Shown here in pieces: positions 1 through 8,088 of a DNA stretch of 64,000 bases. A program made the position numbers and the translations under genes. Numbering within the stretch: the first letter of the stretch is position 1; each line of letters opens with the position of its first letter. This DNA is from Mesorhizobium qingshengii (GTDB lineage: Bacteria > Pseudomonadota > Alphaproteobacteria > Rhizobiales > Rhizobiaceae): positions 186,001 to 250,000 of the forward strand of contig NZ_JAPFQA010000006.1 of NCBI RefSeq assembly GCF_027563465.1, read 5' to 3'. The notes below the pieces were generated by a model. It saw only the letters and a program-made list of their open reading frames with translations. It was not told the DNA's origin and made no database searches.

Positions 1-592
1 CCGACATCGTCCAGTCGAGGTCCTCGTGGCCGCCGGCAAAGACCATGTCCTGCTTGCCCCACTGGATCAATTCGTAGCCATTGCCGATGCAGTGGGCCGA
101 GGTCGAGCAGGCCGACGAGATCGAATAGTTGACGCCGTGGATCTTGAACCACGTGGCAAGCGTTGCCGATGCGGTCGACGACATCGCTTTCGGCACCGCG
201 AATGGGCCGATGCGCTTGGGGCTGCCGTTCTTCAGCGTGATTTCAGCCGCTTCGACAATGGTGCGGGTGGATGGCCCGCCCGATCCCATGACGATGCCGG
301 TGCGTTCATTGGTGATGTCGCTCTCTCCAAGGCCAGCGTCCGCGATCGCCTGATCCATGGCGACGTGGTTCCAGGCCGCCCCTTGCGACAGGAAACGCAT
401 CGCACGGCGATCGATCATGGCGGATGGGTCGAGCGTCGGCGCGCCCCAGACCTGGCACCGAAAGCCATGCTCGGCGAAGGAATCGGAGAAGCTGATGCCG
501 GATCTGGCGTCATGCAGCGAGGCCTGCACCTCGTTGGCATTGTTGCCGATCGACGACACAATGCCGAGGCCTGTGACTACGACACGTCTCAT
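1..592 (-). CDS. fabB: 3-oxoacyl-ACP synthase I (FabB), N-terminal part
   Basis: Condensing enzyme of type II fatty-acid synthesis that elongates acyl-ACP with malonyl-ACP in the cytoplasm; FabB is the form needed for unsaturated chains. The gene runs off the left edge, so only about 197 N-terminal residues are visible. They begin MRRVVVTGLGIVSSIG, the usual KAS opening, and contain the active-site cysteine at about residue 162 in SISSACSTSAHCIG. The start is preceded by GGAG. It lies 35 bases downstream of fabA on the same strand, the classic fabA-fabB pair for anaerobic-type unsaturated fatty acid synthesis. Identification is firm; the C-terminal catalytic histidines are outside the window. 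Confidence 0.95.
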   Translation of the reverse strand, partial: MRRVVVTGLGIVSSIGNNANEVQASLHDARSGISFSDSFAEHGFRCQVWGAPTLDPSAMIDRRAMRFLSQGAAWNHVAMDQAIADAGLGESDITNERTGIVMGSGGPSTRTIVEAAEITLKNGSPKRIGPFAVPKAMSSTASATLATWFKIHGVNYSISSACSTSAHCIGNGYELIQWGKQDMVFAGGHEDLDWTMS

Positions 593-627
593 TCGCAACT
601 CCTTCCAAGGGGCCGGTCAGCGACCGG

Positions 628-1143
628 TCAGCCGGCCGCCGATTGCTTGGACAGACCGACCTTCAAATCCGTTGCCGTGTATATGGGCTCGCCATCCGCT
701 TTCAGCCAGCCATCGGCAATGCCGAGCACCAACCGGCCGCGCATCACGCGCTTGAAGTCGATGCCATACTCGACCTTCTTCACAGCGGGCGTCACCATGC
801 CTTTGAACTTGACCTCACCGGTTGACAGCGCCATTCCCTTGCCCGGCTCGCCAAGCCAGCCGAGGTAGAAGCCCGTCAACTGCCACATCGCATCGAGGCC
901 GAGGCATCCCGGCATGATCGGATTGCCGATGAAATGGCAGGCAAAGAACCACAGGTCCGGCTTGATGTCGAATTCGGCACGGATGAAGCCCTTTTCGAAG
1001 GCACCGCCCGTCTCGCTGATCTCGGTGATGCGGTCGAACATCAGCATGGGCGGATAGGGGAGTTGGGCATTGCCCGGTCCGAACAGTTCGCCGCGGGCGC
1101 AGGCCAGCAATTCATCGTAATCGTAGCTGGATTTCGAACCCGC
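628..1143 (-). CDS. fabA: 3-hydroxyacyl-ACP dehydratase/isomerase FabA
   Basis: Dehydrates 3-hydroxydecanoyl-ACP and isomerises the trans-2 product to cis-3-decenoyl-ACP, feeding FabB. The 171 residues match the usual FabA length. The active-site motif [22 protein letters not shown], split here as H71 and D85, is intact. An in-frame upstream ATG would add 21 residues, but the chosen start is preceded by GGGGACGAG and gives the standard N terminus [13 protein letters not shown]. Cotranscribed with fabB and divergent from irr. Confidence 0.96.
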   Translation of the reverse strand, partial: AGSKSSYDYDELLACARGELFGPGNAQLPYPPMLMFDRITEISETGGAFEKGFIRAEFDIKPDLWFFACHFIGNPIMPGCLGLDAMWQLTGFYLGWLGEPGKGMALSTGEVKFKGMVTPAVKKVEYGIDFKRVMRGRLVLGIADGWLKADGEPIYTATDLKVGLSKQSAAG

Positions 1144-1389
1144 CATCAATCTCGTCCCCATGTCGTCTCGGGCTATAGCGCGCCCTTGTCGTTGGTTTCC
1201 TAACACAATCCGTTTCAGGCCGGAAACCGGCGCTTGCGCTTAACCCGCCCGTCTGCCTGGGTCAATGCGCGCTATTGATCGCATTCGGACGACAGAATAT
1301 ATGTCGGTAGGGGTCCGGTTGCGGCAGGCGTTCATTTTTTTGCCATTCTGGGCGCGTCTTGGGGCGGAACTGTGAGCGTGGGCGGATAG
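1144..1389. promoter_or_regulatory. fabA/irr divergent promoter region
   Basis: These 246 bases separate the fabA and irr starts and must hold both promoters. I looked for an iron-control element (an inverted repeat around TTAGAA/TTCTAA) and did not find a convincing one. The only feature seen is an AT-rich patch near 1288-1330. Confidence 0.4.
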
Positions 1390-1821
1390 ATGGACCTGGG
1401 CTGCCGGAAGGAAAATGTCGCTGTGGACAAGCGGGTCCGTGAAGCCGGCCTGAGGCCGACACGCCAGCGCATTGCGCTGGCCGACCTGCTTTTCGCCAAG
1501 GGCGACCGCCATCTGTCGGCCGAGGAACTGCACGAGGAGGCGGTTGCCGCCGGCGTGCCGGTGTCGCTGGCCACCGTCTACAACGCCCTTCACCAGTTCA
1601 CCCAGGCCGGACTGTTGCGCATCCTGGCGGTCGAGGGCGCCAAGACCTATTTCGACACCAACACTTCCGACCACCACCATTTCTATGTCGAAGGCGAAAA
1701 CCGGATATTCGACATCGCCGGCGGTCCCGTGACTGTTGCCAACCTGCCGCAGCCGCCGGAGGGGATGGAGATCGCCAATGTCGACATCGTGGTGAGACTG
1801 CGCCCCAAACGCCCGGAATGA
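1390..1821 (+). CDS. irr: Iron-responsive regulator Irr (Fur family)
   Basis: Transcription factor that in rhizobia controls haem and iron genes and is destabilised or inactivated by haem. The 143 residues contain the Fur-family winged helix (about 20-80, with recognition-helix region ATVYNALHQF at 61-70) and the histidine cluster DHHHFY at about 94-99 typical of Irr. The haem regulatory motif GCPWHD of the Bradyrhizobium protein is absent, as in most other rhizobial Irr proteins. The position divergent from fabA-fabB is the usual rhizobial context. An alternative GTG start 30 bases downstream is possible. Confidence 0.92.
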   Translation: MDLGCRKENVAVDKRVREAGLRPTRQRIALADLLFAKGDRHLSAEELHEEAVAAGVPVSLATVYNALHQFTQAGLLRILAVEGAKTYFDTNTSDHHHFYVEGENRIFDIAGGPVTVANLPQPPEGMEIANVDIVVRLRPKRPE

Positions 1822-1831
1822 TCCGCGAGGA

Positions 1832-2191
1832 ATGAAACCTCTCGATCCGACAATTCGGCTCGAATGGGCCATCGTGGCGGTCGCCGCCGTCGTATTCTAC
1901 GGATCGGTCGGCGTTTCCTGGTGGCTCTTTGCGGCGCTCATCCTGGCGCCGGACCTGTCGATGTTGGGCTATCTTGGCGGGTCGCGCGTCGGCGCCATCG
2001 CCTATAACGCTTTCCACATCCTTGTTGTACCGGTGCTGCTGCTGCTTGCAGGGCACCTGTCCGGCAATGCGGCCGCGATGGCGTTTGCATTGATCTGGAT
2101 CGCCCACATCGCCGTCGACCGGGCGCTGGGCTACGGCCTGAAGCTGTCAACCGGGTTTCAGGACACTCATCTCGGTCGTATCGGGCGCTAG
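1832..2191 (+). CDS. DUF4260 family membrane protein
   Basis: Small integral membrane protein of 119 residues with about three or four hydrophobic segments (residues 12-30, 32-50, 58-75 and 82-95). The C-terminal pattern DRALGYGLKL followed by FQDTHLGRIG is characteristic of the DUF4260 family as I recall it. It starts 10 bases after irr on the same strand and is probably cotranscribed. No function is known for the family. Confidence 0.8.
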   Translation: MKPLDPTIRLEWAIVAVAAVVFYGSVGVSWWLFAALILAPDLSMLGYLGGSRVGAIAYNAFHILVVPVLLLLAGHLSGNAAAMAFALIWIAHIAVDRALGYGLKLSTGFQDTHLGRIGR

Positions 2192-2214
2192 ATCGGCGTC
2201 AAACAGTCAGAAAG

Positions 2215-2781
2215 TCAGTCCTTGACCCGTTCGCCGGGATAAGCACCCCAGACAAGCGACTGGGCGAGCCAGCCGGTGTGGCCGTCGAGCGTCATTTCGC
2301 ACCACTGGCCGTCGCAGGATTTGAGCGTGCCCATGACACCCGGCTCGACGAGCGCGACCACCCTTGCGTCTTTGTCAGGGCTGTTGACCATGTTGATCTG
2401 ACCACCCTTGCCGCGTTGCCACGGCGCGACGATCGCCGTGCGCCGGCCCGAAAGCAGCGACTGGTTGATCCAGCCTTCCGAACCGTCGGCATCGCGCACG
2501 CGGCGCCATGTGTCGAATTCCTGGATGATCTCCATCGGCAGGCCGGCCTTCATATACATCCAGTCGACCGAGTAGTTGGCGCCGGGGCCGACGCGCGAGT
2601 TGACGCGGCCGGATTTCAGGCTGACGAATCGCGGCAGCGGCAGGCCGCTCGGCCCGAGCGTGACGACGCTCTGGGCGGGTGCTGCCGCGCCTTGTGCGGC
2701 CAGTTGCGGGGAATAAAGGAGAGCGCCGAGAAATGCTGCGCTGAGGGTCAGGCGAAGCGACGCGAAACCAGACACTTTCAT
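2215..2781 (-). CDS. Exported protein with two bacterial SH3-like domains
   Basis: The 188-residue product has an N-terminal signal sequence (about 1-30, ending ALLYSPQLAAQG) and two SH3b-type repeats, about 50-110 (RVNSRVGPGANYSVDW, DGSEGWINQSLLSG) and 120-180 (CDGQWCEMTLDGHTGWLAQSLVWG). Such domains commonly bind peptidoglycan or help periplasmic proteins interact. The two cysteines in CDGQWC may form a disulfide. It ends close to the convergent DUF4260 gene. Specific role unknown. Confidence 0.8.
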   Translation of the reverse strand: MKVSGFASLRLTLSAAFLGALLYSPQLAAQGAAAPAQSVVTLGPSGLPLPRFVSLKSGRVNSRVGPGANYSVDWMYMKAGLPMEIIQEFDTWRRVRDADGSEGWINQSLLSGRRTAIVAPWQRGKGGQINMVNSPDKDARVVALVEPGVMGTLKSCDGQWCEMTLDGHTGWLAQSLVWGAYPGERVKD

Positions 2782-2921
2782 TCCTTTCGGCGCTTGCCTG
2801 CCGGCGTCGGCGCCCCTTTTTCTTTGTCTTCGGCGGCACCGCTTGTTACATGGGTAATCGGCACCGCGACCGGCTCCCAGTTTCGCCGGTCTTGGTTAAA
2901 GAGGTCTCAACGAGGGAAACA

Positions 2922-3923
2922 ATGGTAGGCAAAAAGAAGCCTCTCGTGGTCATCACGCGAAAGTTGCCCGACCCGGTCGAGACCCGCATGCGCGAGCTGT
3001 TCGATGCCCGGCTGAATGTTGAGGACAGGCCGATGACGCAGCCGGAACTGGTTGCGGCGGTCAAGGAAGCCGATGTCCTCGTCCCGACCGTGACCGACCA
3101 GATCGACGCGGCGCTGATCGCCCAGGCCGGCGACAATCTCAAGCTGATCGCCAACTTTGGCAACGGCGTCGACAAGATCGACGTGGCTGCTGCTGCGAAG
3201 CGGGGCATCACCGTCACCAACACGCCGAATGTGCTGACCGAAGATACCGCCGACATGACCATGGCGCTGATGCTGGCGGTGCCGCGGCGGCTGGTGGAAG
3301 GCGCCAATGTGCTCACCGGAGACAAGAAATGGGCCGGTTGGTCGCCGACCTGGATGCTTGGACGGCGCATCTGGGGCAAGCGGCTCGGCATTGTCGGCAT
3401 GGGGCGCATTGGAACCGCGGTCGCCAGGCGGGCCAAGGCGTTTGGCCTTTCCATCCACTACCACAACCGCCATCGCGTGCTGCCGGCGGTCGAGGACGGG
3501 CTGGAGGCGACCTATTGGGAAAGCCTCGACCAGATGCTGGCCCGCATGGACATCATCTCTGTCAATTGTCCGTCGACGCCGGCGACCTTTCACCTGCTTT
3601 CGGCGCGGCGGCTGGCGCTGCTGCAGCCCTCGGCCTATATCGTCAACACCGCCCGCGGCGATATCATCGACGAGGAAGCGCTGGTCAAGCTGATCCAGGA
3701 CGGCAAGATCGCCGGCGCCGGCCTCGACGTCTACGAGCACGAGCCGGCGTTGAACAGCAAGCTGCTCAGGCTCGCCGCCAAGGGCAAGGTCGTGCTGTTG
3801 CCGCATATGGGCTCGGCGACGCTCGAGGGCCGCATCGACATGGGCGAAAAGGTCATCATCAACATAAAGGCGTTCGTCGACGGCCACCGCCCGCCGGACC
3901 GCGTGCTGCCGCTCAGAACCTGA
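2922..3923 (+). CDS. 2-hydroxyacid dehydrogenase (glyoxylate/hydroxypyruvate reductase type)
   Basis: NAD(P)H-dependent D-2-hydroxyacid dehydrogenase, 333 residues. It has the Rossmann motif GMGRIG at 159-164 and the catalytic triad of the family: R245 in VNTARGD, E274 in YEHEP and H295 in LPHMGSAT. The start at MVGKKKPLVV is chosen because GAGGGAA precedes it by a good distance; an in-frame GTG/ATG extension upstream is possible but lacks this site. Closest in pattern to glyoxylate reductase (GyaR/GhrB-like). The true substrate cannot be read from sequence. Confidence 0.88.
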   Translation: MVGKKKPLVVITRKLPDPVETRMRELFDARLNVEDRPMTQPELVAAVKEADVLVPTVTDQIDAALIAQAGDNLKLIANFGNGVDKIDVAAAAKRGITVTNTPNVLTEDTADMTMALMLAVPRRLVEGANVLTGDKKWAGWSPTWMLGRRIWGKRLGIVGMGRIGTAVARRAKAFGLSIHYHNRHRVLPAVEDGLEATYWESLDQMLARMDIISVNCPSTPATFHLLSARRLALLQPSAYIVNTARGDIIDEEALVKLIQDGKIAGAGLDVYEHEPALNSKLLRLAAKGKVVLLPHMGSATLEGRIDMGEKVIINIKAFVDGHRPPDRVLPLRT

Positions 3924-3969
3924 TCCTGTCGAAGCGACATTTCGCGGCCTTTCAAATGAAAGCCCGGGC

Positions 3970-4458
3970 TTACGCAAGAACCTTGCGCATGGTGATAGAG
4001 GTCGGCCTGAGATAGCCCTCATGTGCCGTCCGTTCTGTCTCGTGAAAACCGAAGCGTGCAAAGGCCGCATGGTTTCCGGTCAACTCGATCCGGGTCTGAA
4101 GCTCGAGGGCGGCCTTGCCGCGCCTGCGGGCAAGATCTTCGACCGCCTGCATCAGCCGGCGGCCGATGCCTTGCCCCTGACAGTCCGGCGCGACGGCGAG
4201 CTTGCCGACATAGACCTCCGCCACCCGATCAAGAGCAAAGACGCAGCCGACGATCCTGTCGCCCTTGAACGCCACGAAACCGGCTTCCCGCCGCGCCTTG
4301 TCGCGCAGATTGTCGGCGGTCAGCAGGTGCGCCGAGGAGGGCGGGTCGATGACACCGTCCATCGAAGCGAAGGCACGCATGATCAGTGCGAGCACATCGT
4401 TCCAACGATCGAAATCGGCCGGGATCCGGGCAACGGAAACGGCTTCTGTCCGGTCCAC
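3970..4458 (-). CDS. GNAT-family N-acetyltransferase
   Basis: Single-domain acetyltransferase of 162 residues. The acetyl-CoA pyrophosphate-binding motif A is seen as LAVAPDCQGQGIGRRLMQ (about residues 86-103), followed by the FARFGFHETER motif B. The gene starts 3 bases after the moeB stop codon, so the two are likely cotranscribed. Substrate unknown. Confidence 0.85.
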   Translation of the reverse strand: MDRTEAVSVARIPADFDRWNDVLALIMRAFASMDGVIDPPSSAHLLTADNLRDKARREAGFVAFKGDRIVGCVFALDRVAEVYVGKLAVAPDCQGQGIGRRLMQAVEDLARRRGKAALELQTRIELTGNHAAFARFGFHETERTAHEGYLRPTSITMRKVLA

Positions 4459-4461
4459 GGG

Positions 4462-5220
4462 TCAGTTTCTCTTGTAGCGGATCGTTTCAAAGCGCGCGGC
4501 CAGCGCATCGTAGAGCAGCAGCCGGCCAACCAGCGGCTCGCCGATGCCGGTGATCAACTTGATCGCCTCCATCGCCTGCAGCGTGCCGACGACACCAGTC
4601 AGCGCACCAAGCACCCCGGCCTCGGCACAGGACGGCACCACGCCGGGAGGCGGCGGTTCCGGAAACAGGTCGCGGTAGCCCGGGTTGGGCTTGCCGTCCT
4701 TGCCGTCCTCGAATGGCTTCAGCACGGTCACGGAGCCGTCGAAGCGCCCGACGGCGGCGTGCACCAGCGGTTTCCTTTCGCTCGCACAGGCATCGGCCAC
4801 CGCATAGCGGGTTTCGAAATTGTCGGAACCGTCAACGACGATGTCATAGCGGGCGACGAGGGCGGCGGTGTTGTCCGGGGTCAGCCTGAATGTGTGGGTT
4901 TCGACAATGGTGTTGGGATTGATGCGGGCGATTGCCGCCTGCGCACTGTGGGTTTTCAGCATGCCGACAGTATCCGTGCCGTGAATCACCTGGCGCTGCA
5001 GGTTGGAGAGCGACACGGTATCGTCGTCGACCACGCCGAGCGTGCCGACGCCGGCGGCGGCAAGGTACTCGAGTACCGGTGCGCCCAGCCCGCCCGCGCC
5101 GATCACCAGAACCCGCGCCCGCTTCAATCTCTGCTGGCCGGCGCCACCGATTTCGGGCAGCACGATGTGGCGGGCATAGCGTTCGATCTCGTCGGCGGTC
5201 AGGGCGGAACTGGTCATCAC
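4462..5220 (-). CDS. moeB: Molybdopterin-synthase adenylyltransferase MoeB (ThiF/HesA family)
   Basis: E1-like enzyme that adenylates the C terminus of MoaD (or ThiS) for sulfur transfer in molybdopterin synthesis. The 252 residues show the nucleotide loop GAGGLG (41-46), the family motif LSNLQRQVIH (71-80) and the candidate catalytic cysteine C198 in PSCAEAGVLG. Only two cysteines are present (DACASE and C198), so the two CxxC zinc pairs of E. coli MoeB are missing. A cofactor-dependent enzyme (soeA) is encoded about 30 kb away. ThiF-type activity cannot be excluded. Confidence 0.87.
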   Translation of the reverse strand: MMTSSALTADEIERYARHIVLPEIGGAGQQRLKRARVLVIGAGGLGAPVLEYLAAAGVGTLGVVDDDTVSLSNLQRQVIHGTDTVGMLKTHSAQAAIARINPNTIVETHTFRLTPDNTAALVARYDIVVDGSDNFETRYAVADACASERKPLVHAAVGRFDGSVTVLKPFEDGKDGKPNPGYRDLFPEPPPPGVVPSCAEAGVLGALTGVVGTLQAMEAIKLITGIGEPLVGRLLLYDALAARFETIRYKRN

Positions 5221-5257
5221 CGGACCATATAGTGGCTGGAAAATCTTGTCAGGCCTT

Positions 5258-5308
5258 CATGCATGTCGCGCAAAAGTGTGGAGCGGTTCTGGGATAACGA
5301 CATGCATG
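5258..5308. repeat. CATGTCG palindromic repeat, copy 1
   Basis: A 51-base element in the recF-moeB gap, bounded by perfect 11-base inverted repeats CATGCATGTCG (5258-5268) and CGACATGCATG (5298-5308). The interior has the AAAAGTGTGGAGCGGTTCTG pattern shared with the element at 13931-13977 in the same orientation. It resembles a dispersed repeat I associate with Mesorhizobium genomes. Confidence 0.75.
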
Positions 5309-5318
5309 CAACAAAAAT

Positions 5319-6458
5319 CTAGACGGTTGGCCCAACCGTACCGTGGTCGACGGTAAGGAACTGCGCGCGCCCCTTGAGGCTGGAAAACAGCGCCGCGTCG
5401 GTGCCGGTCATGAACACCTGGCAGTTCACCTCTTCCAGAATGGAAAACAGCGCCGCGCGCCTGCCGCCATCGAGATGCGCGGCGATTTCGTCGAGCAGCA
5501 GGATCGGCGTCATGCCCGACATCTCGCCAGTCAGCCGCGCGTGCGACAGGACAATGCCGACCAGCAGCGCTTTCTGTTCACCCGTCGAACAGAGCTCGGC
5601 CGGCATCGCCTTGGGACGGTGTCGAACCACGAGATCCGAACGGTGCGGGCCTTCGAGCGTGCGCCCGGCGGCGCGGTCGCGGTCGCGACCCTCGACGAGC
5701 GTCCGGCGGAATCGCTCCTCGACATCGACCGCCGGCGCGGCGGCAACCGCGGCTTCCAGTTCGCCCGAAAGGCCGATGTCGGCCTGCGGAAACGGCCCTG
5801 TGTCGGGCAGCTTGTCGATCATCGCGGCCAGCAGGCGCACCATCTCGGCACGTGCGGCGGCGATCGCCACACCGGTTTCGGCCATCTGTGTCTCGATCGC
5901 GTCGAACCAGCGGTCGTTCCGGGAGCCTTCAGTAAGCAGCCGATTACGGCCACGCATCGCCTTCTCGTAGTCGAGCGCCCGCTGCCCGTGGCCGGGATCG
6001 ATCGCCAGCACCAGCCGGTCGAGAAAGCGCCGGCGATCCGCAGCCGGTCCGGTAAACAACGCATCCATGGCCGGCGTCAGCCACACCACGCGCAGCCATT
6101 CCAGCATGTCCTCGGTCGAACGCGCCGCAGCCCCGTTGATACGCACCCGTCTGCCACCCTCGCCGGCACTGTCGCCGCCTGAAATGCCGGTACCGATCTC
6201 GACCGGGCCGTCGGGTCCATCGAGCCGGGCATGCAGGGCAAAGCCGCCGTCGCCGCCCTCGCGCGCGACATCCGCGTAAGGCGCGCGGCGCAAGCCGCGT
6301 CCCGGCGTCAGAAAGGAAATCGCTTCGAGAAGATTGGTCTTGCCGGCGCCGTTGTCGCCGGAAAAAACCACGGCGCCTGGAGCGAGATCGATCGCCAGCG
6401 CAGCGTAGTTGCGAAAATTAGTAAGTGTAAGCTTACTTATATGAGTTTGTACCGGCAA
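5319..6458 (-). CDS. recF: DNA replication/repair protein RecF
   Basis: SMC-like ATPase that binds gapped DNA and, with RecO and RecR, loads RecA. The 379 residues show Walker A GDNGAGKTN (34-42), the ABC signature STGEQKALLVGIVLSHA and Walker B ILLLDEIAAHLD near the C terminus. It follows dnaN on the same strand after a 208-base gap that carries a palindromic repeat. This preserves the ancestral dnaA-dnaN-recF order. Confidence 0.96.
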   Translation of the reverse strand: MPVQTHISKLTLTNFRNYAALAIDLAPGAVVFSGDNGAGKTNLLEAISFLTPGRGLRRAPYADVAREGGDGGFALHARLDGPDGPVEIGTGISGGDSAGEGGRRVRINGAAARSTEDMLEWLRVVWLTPAMDALFTGPAADRRRFLDRLVLAIDPGHGQRALDYEKAMRGRNRLLTEGSRNDRWFDAIETQMAETGVAIAAARAEMVRLLAAMIDKLPDTGPFPQADIGLSGELEAAVAAAPAVDVEERFRRTLVEGRDRDRAAGRTLEGPHRSDLVVRHRPKAMPAELCSTGEQKALLVGIVLSHARLTGEMSGMTPILLLDEIAAHLDGGRRAALFSILEEVNCQVFMTGTDAALFSSLKGRAQFLTVDHGTVGPTV

Positions 6459-6526
6459 CCGCTATCCGCCTATAGAGCGGCTCGTCGTTTCACGGAAACG
6501 CGGAACAGCCCTATCTCTTTTTTCAC

Positions 6527-6594
6527 GCAATTCCCAAGGGAAAGCGCTACGCGCTTTTCCCGGGAAAATCGTTTCACACGTTTCCTGGAATTGC
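6527..6594. repeat. GCAATTCC palindromic repeat
   Basis: A 68-base element between dnaN and recF bounded by perfect inverted ends GCAATTCC (6527-6534) and GGAATTGC (6587-6594). It has an internal hairpin around GGAAAGCGCTACGCGCTTTTCC (as two arms, 6539-6560). It is similar to an abundant rhizobial intergenic repeat I recognise. It could also act as an mRNA hairpin after dnaN. Confidence 0.65.
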
Positions 6595-6666
6595 TCCAGA
6601 AGTCGCCGCAACCATCGTTCTCGTTGCCGGTTTCTTGGCAGGCCCGGGTTGATGACGCAGCGCCAG

Positions 6667-7785
6667 CTACACCCGCATCGGCATCAGCACATAAAGCGCG
6701 GTTTCGTCGGCCATGTCGTGGATCAATGTCGGCGAACCGGCGTCGGCCAGCATGAACTTGGCCTCCGTGCCGGTCAACTGCGCGGCAACGTCAAGCAGGT
6801 ACTTGGCGTTGAAGCCGATTTCGATCGGATCGGATGAGTAATCGGCGGCCAGTTCCTCGGTGGCGCTGCCGGAATCCGGATTGTTGACCGCCAGCGTCAC
6901 TTGCCCCTCGCTGATCGAAAGCTTCACCGCGCGGCCGCGTTCGGAGGAAATGGTCGAGACGCGATCGACCGCGGCAGCGAAACTCTGGCGGTCGATGATC
7001 AGTTTCTTGTCGTTGCCGGTCGGAATGACCCGCTGATAGTCCGGGAAGGTGCCGTCGATCAGCTTCGAGGTCAAAACGACGCTGCCGATGGTGAAGCGGA
7101 TCTTGGTGTCGGACAGTTCGGTGGTCACGGCAACGTCCGGGTCATCGACAAGCTTCTGCAGCTCGCTCACCGTCTTGCGCGGAATGATGATGCCCGGCAT
7201 GCCCTCCGAGCCCGCCGGCGCGTCGATCTCGGCGCGTGCCAGACGGTGGCCGTCGGTCGCCACCGAACGCAGCTTCAGCTTGCCGCCGACCTCATGCGTG
7301 TGCAGGTAGATGCCGTTGAGATAGTAGCGCGTCTCTTCGGTGGAGATGGCGAACTGGGTCTTCTCGATCAAGCCCTTCAGGGCAACCGAGTCGAGACGGA
7401 AGATATGCGAGAAGGATCCGGCCGAAAGTTCGGGGAAGTCGGATTGCGGCAAGCACTGGAGACGGAAGCTCGAGCGGCCGGACGTCACCGTCATGGCATT
7501 GCCGTCCTCGTCTGTCTTGAGCATCACTTCGGCGCCGTCGGAGAGCTTGCGCACGATGTCGTACAAAAGATGCGCCGGAACCGTCGTCGCCCCGCCGCGC
7601 TCAACCTTGGCGGGCGTCGCCTCCGTCACCTCCAGGTCGAGATCGGTCGCCTTCATCTCCAGGCTGGCGCCCTCGGCGCTGAGCAGCACGTTGGACAGGA
7701 TCGGAATGGTGTTGCGCCGTTCGACCACGCGGTGGACGTGGTTGAGCGACTTCAGGAGATTTGACCGTTCCAGGATAACACGCAT
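6667..7785 (-). CDS. dnaN: DNA polymerase III beta subunit (sliding clamp)
   Basis: Ring-shaped processivity clamp of the replicative polymerase. The 372 residues match the usual length. The start MRVILERSNLLKSLNHVHRVVERRNTIPILSNV is the typical DnaN N terminus (shown here as position 1 onward), and the protein ends in the clamp-typical YVLMPMRV. Three clamp domains of about 120 residues each can be followed. It lies between dnaA and recF on the same strand. Confidence 0.97.
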   Translation of the reverse strand: MRVILERSNLLKSLNHVHRVVERRNTIPILSNVLLSAEGASLEMKATDLDLEVTEATPAKVERGGATTVPAHLLYDIVRKLSDGAEVMLKTDEDGNAMTVTSGRSSFRLQCLPQSDFPELSAGSFSHIFRLDSVALKGLIEKTQFAISTEETRYYLNGIYLHTHEVGGKLKLRSVATDGHRLARAEIDAPAGSEGMPGIIIPRKTVSELQKLVDDPDVAVTTELSDTKIRFTIGSVVLTSKLIDGTFPDYQRVIPTGNDKKLIIDRQSFAAAVDRVSTISSERGRAVKLSISEGQVTLAVNNPDSGSATEELAADYSSDPIEIGFNAKYLLDVAAQLTGTEAKFMLADAGSPTLIHDMADETALYVLMPMRV

Positions 7786-8088
7786 GACGAAACAGGCTCG
7801 CTTGAATGAATGACGGGCTCCGGCAAGCGGCGTCCCGCGAAAGGTCTGAACAGGCTCAGAATCTGCGTAAACTGACAGGAAAAAACCAGCAAAGGCAAGC
7901 CCGCGCCACCGGTTCGGGCCGGCTGCGCGGGCTTTCTGGGGATAAACGGCAAGAACTCCGTGAGCCGGTGTGGGAAATCCGAAATCCGGACCGCTTCCGG
8001 CCCGCCCAACGAACCCATTTCGGGTTCAAGGCTGCGCAGGTAAGCCCTTGAATTCCGGTGTTGTTCCGCTTCGCACTTCCCGGGCCGG
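7786..8088. other. dnaA-dnaN intergenic region
   Basis: These 303 bases hold no convincing gene. One DnaA-box-like nonamer TGGGGATAA, a single mismatch from TGTGGATAA, lies at 7937-7945. The region must hold the dnaN promoter if dnaN is not read only from dnaA. Confidence 0.4.

Noticed and set aside
1144..1389. Iron-control (ICE) box upstream of irr
   Set aside because: No inverted repeat matching the motif was found by eye.
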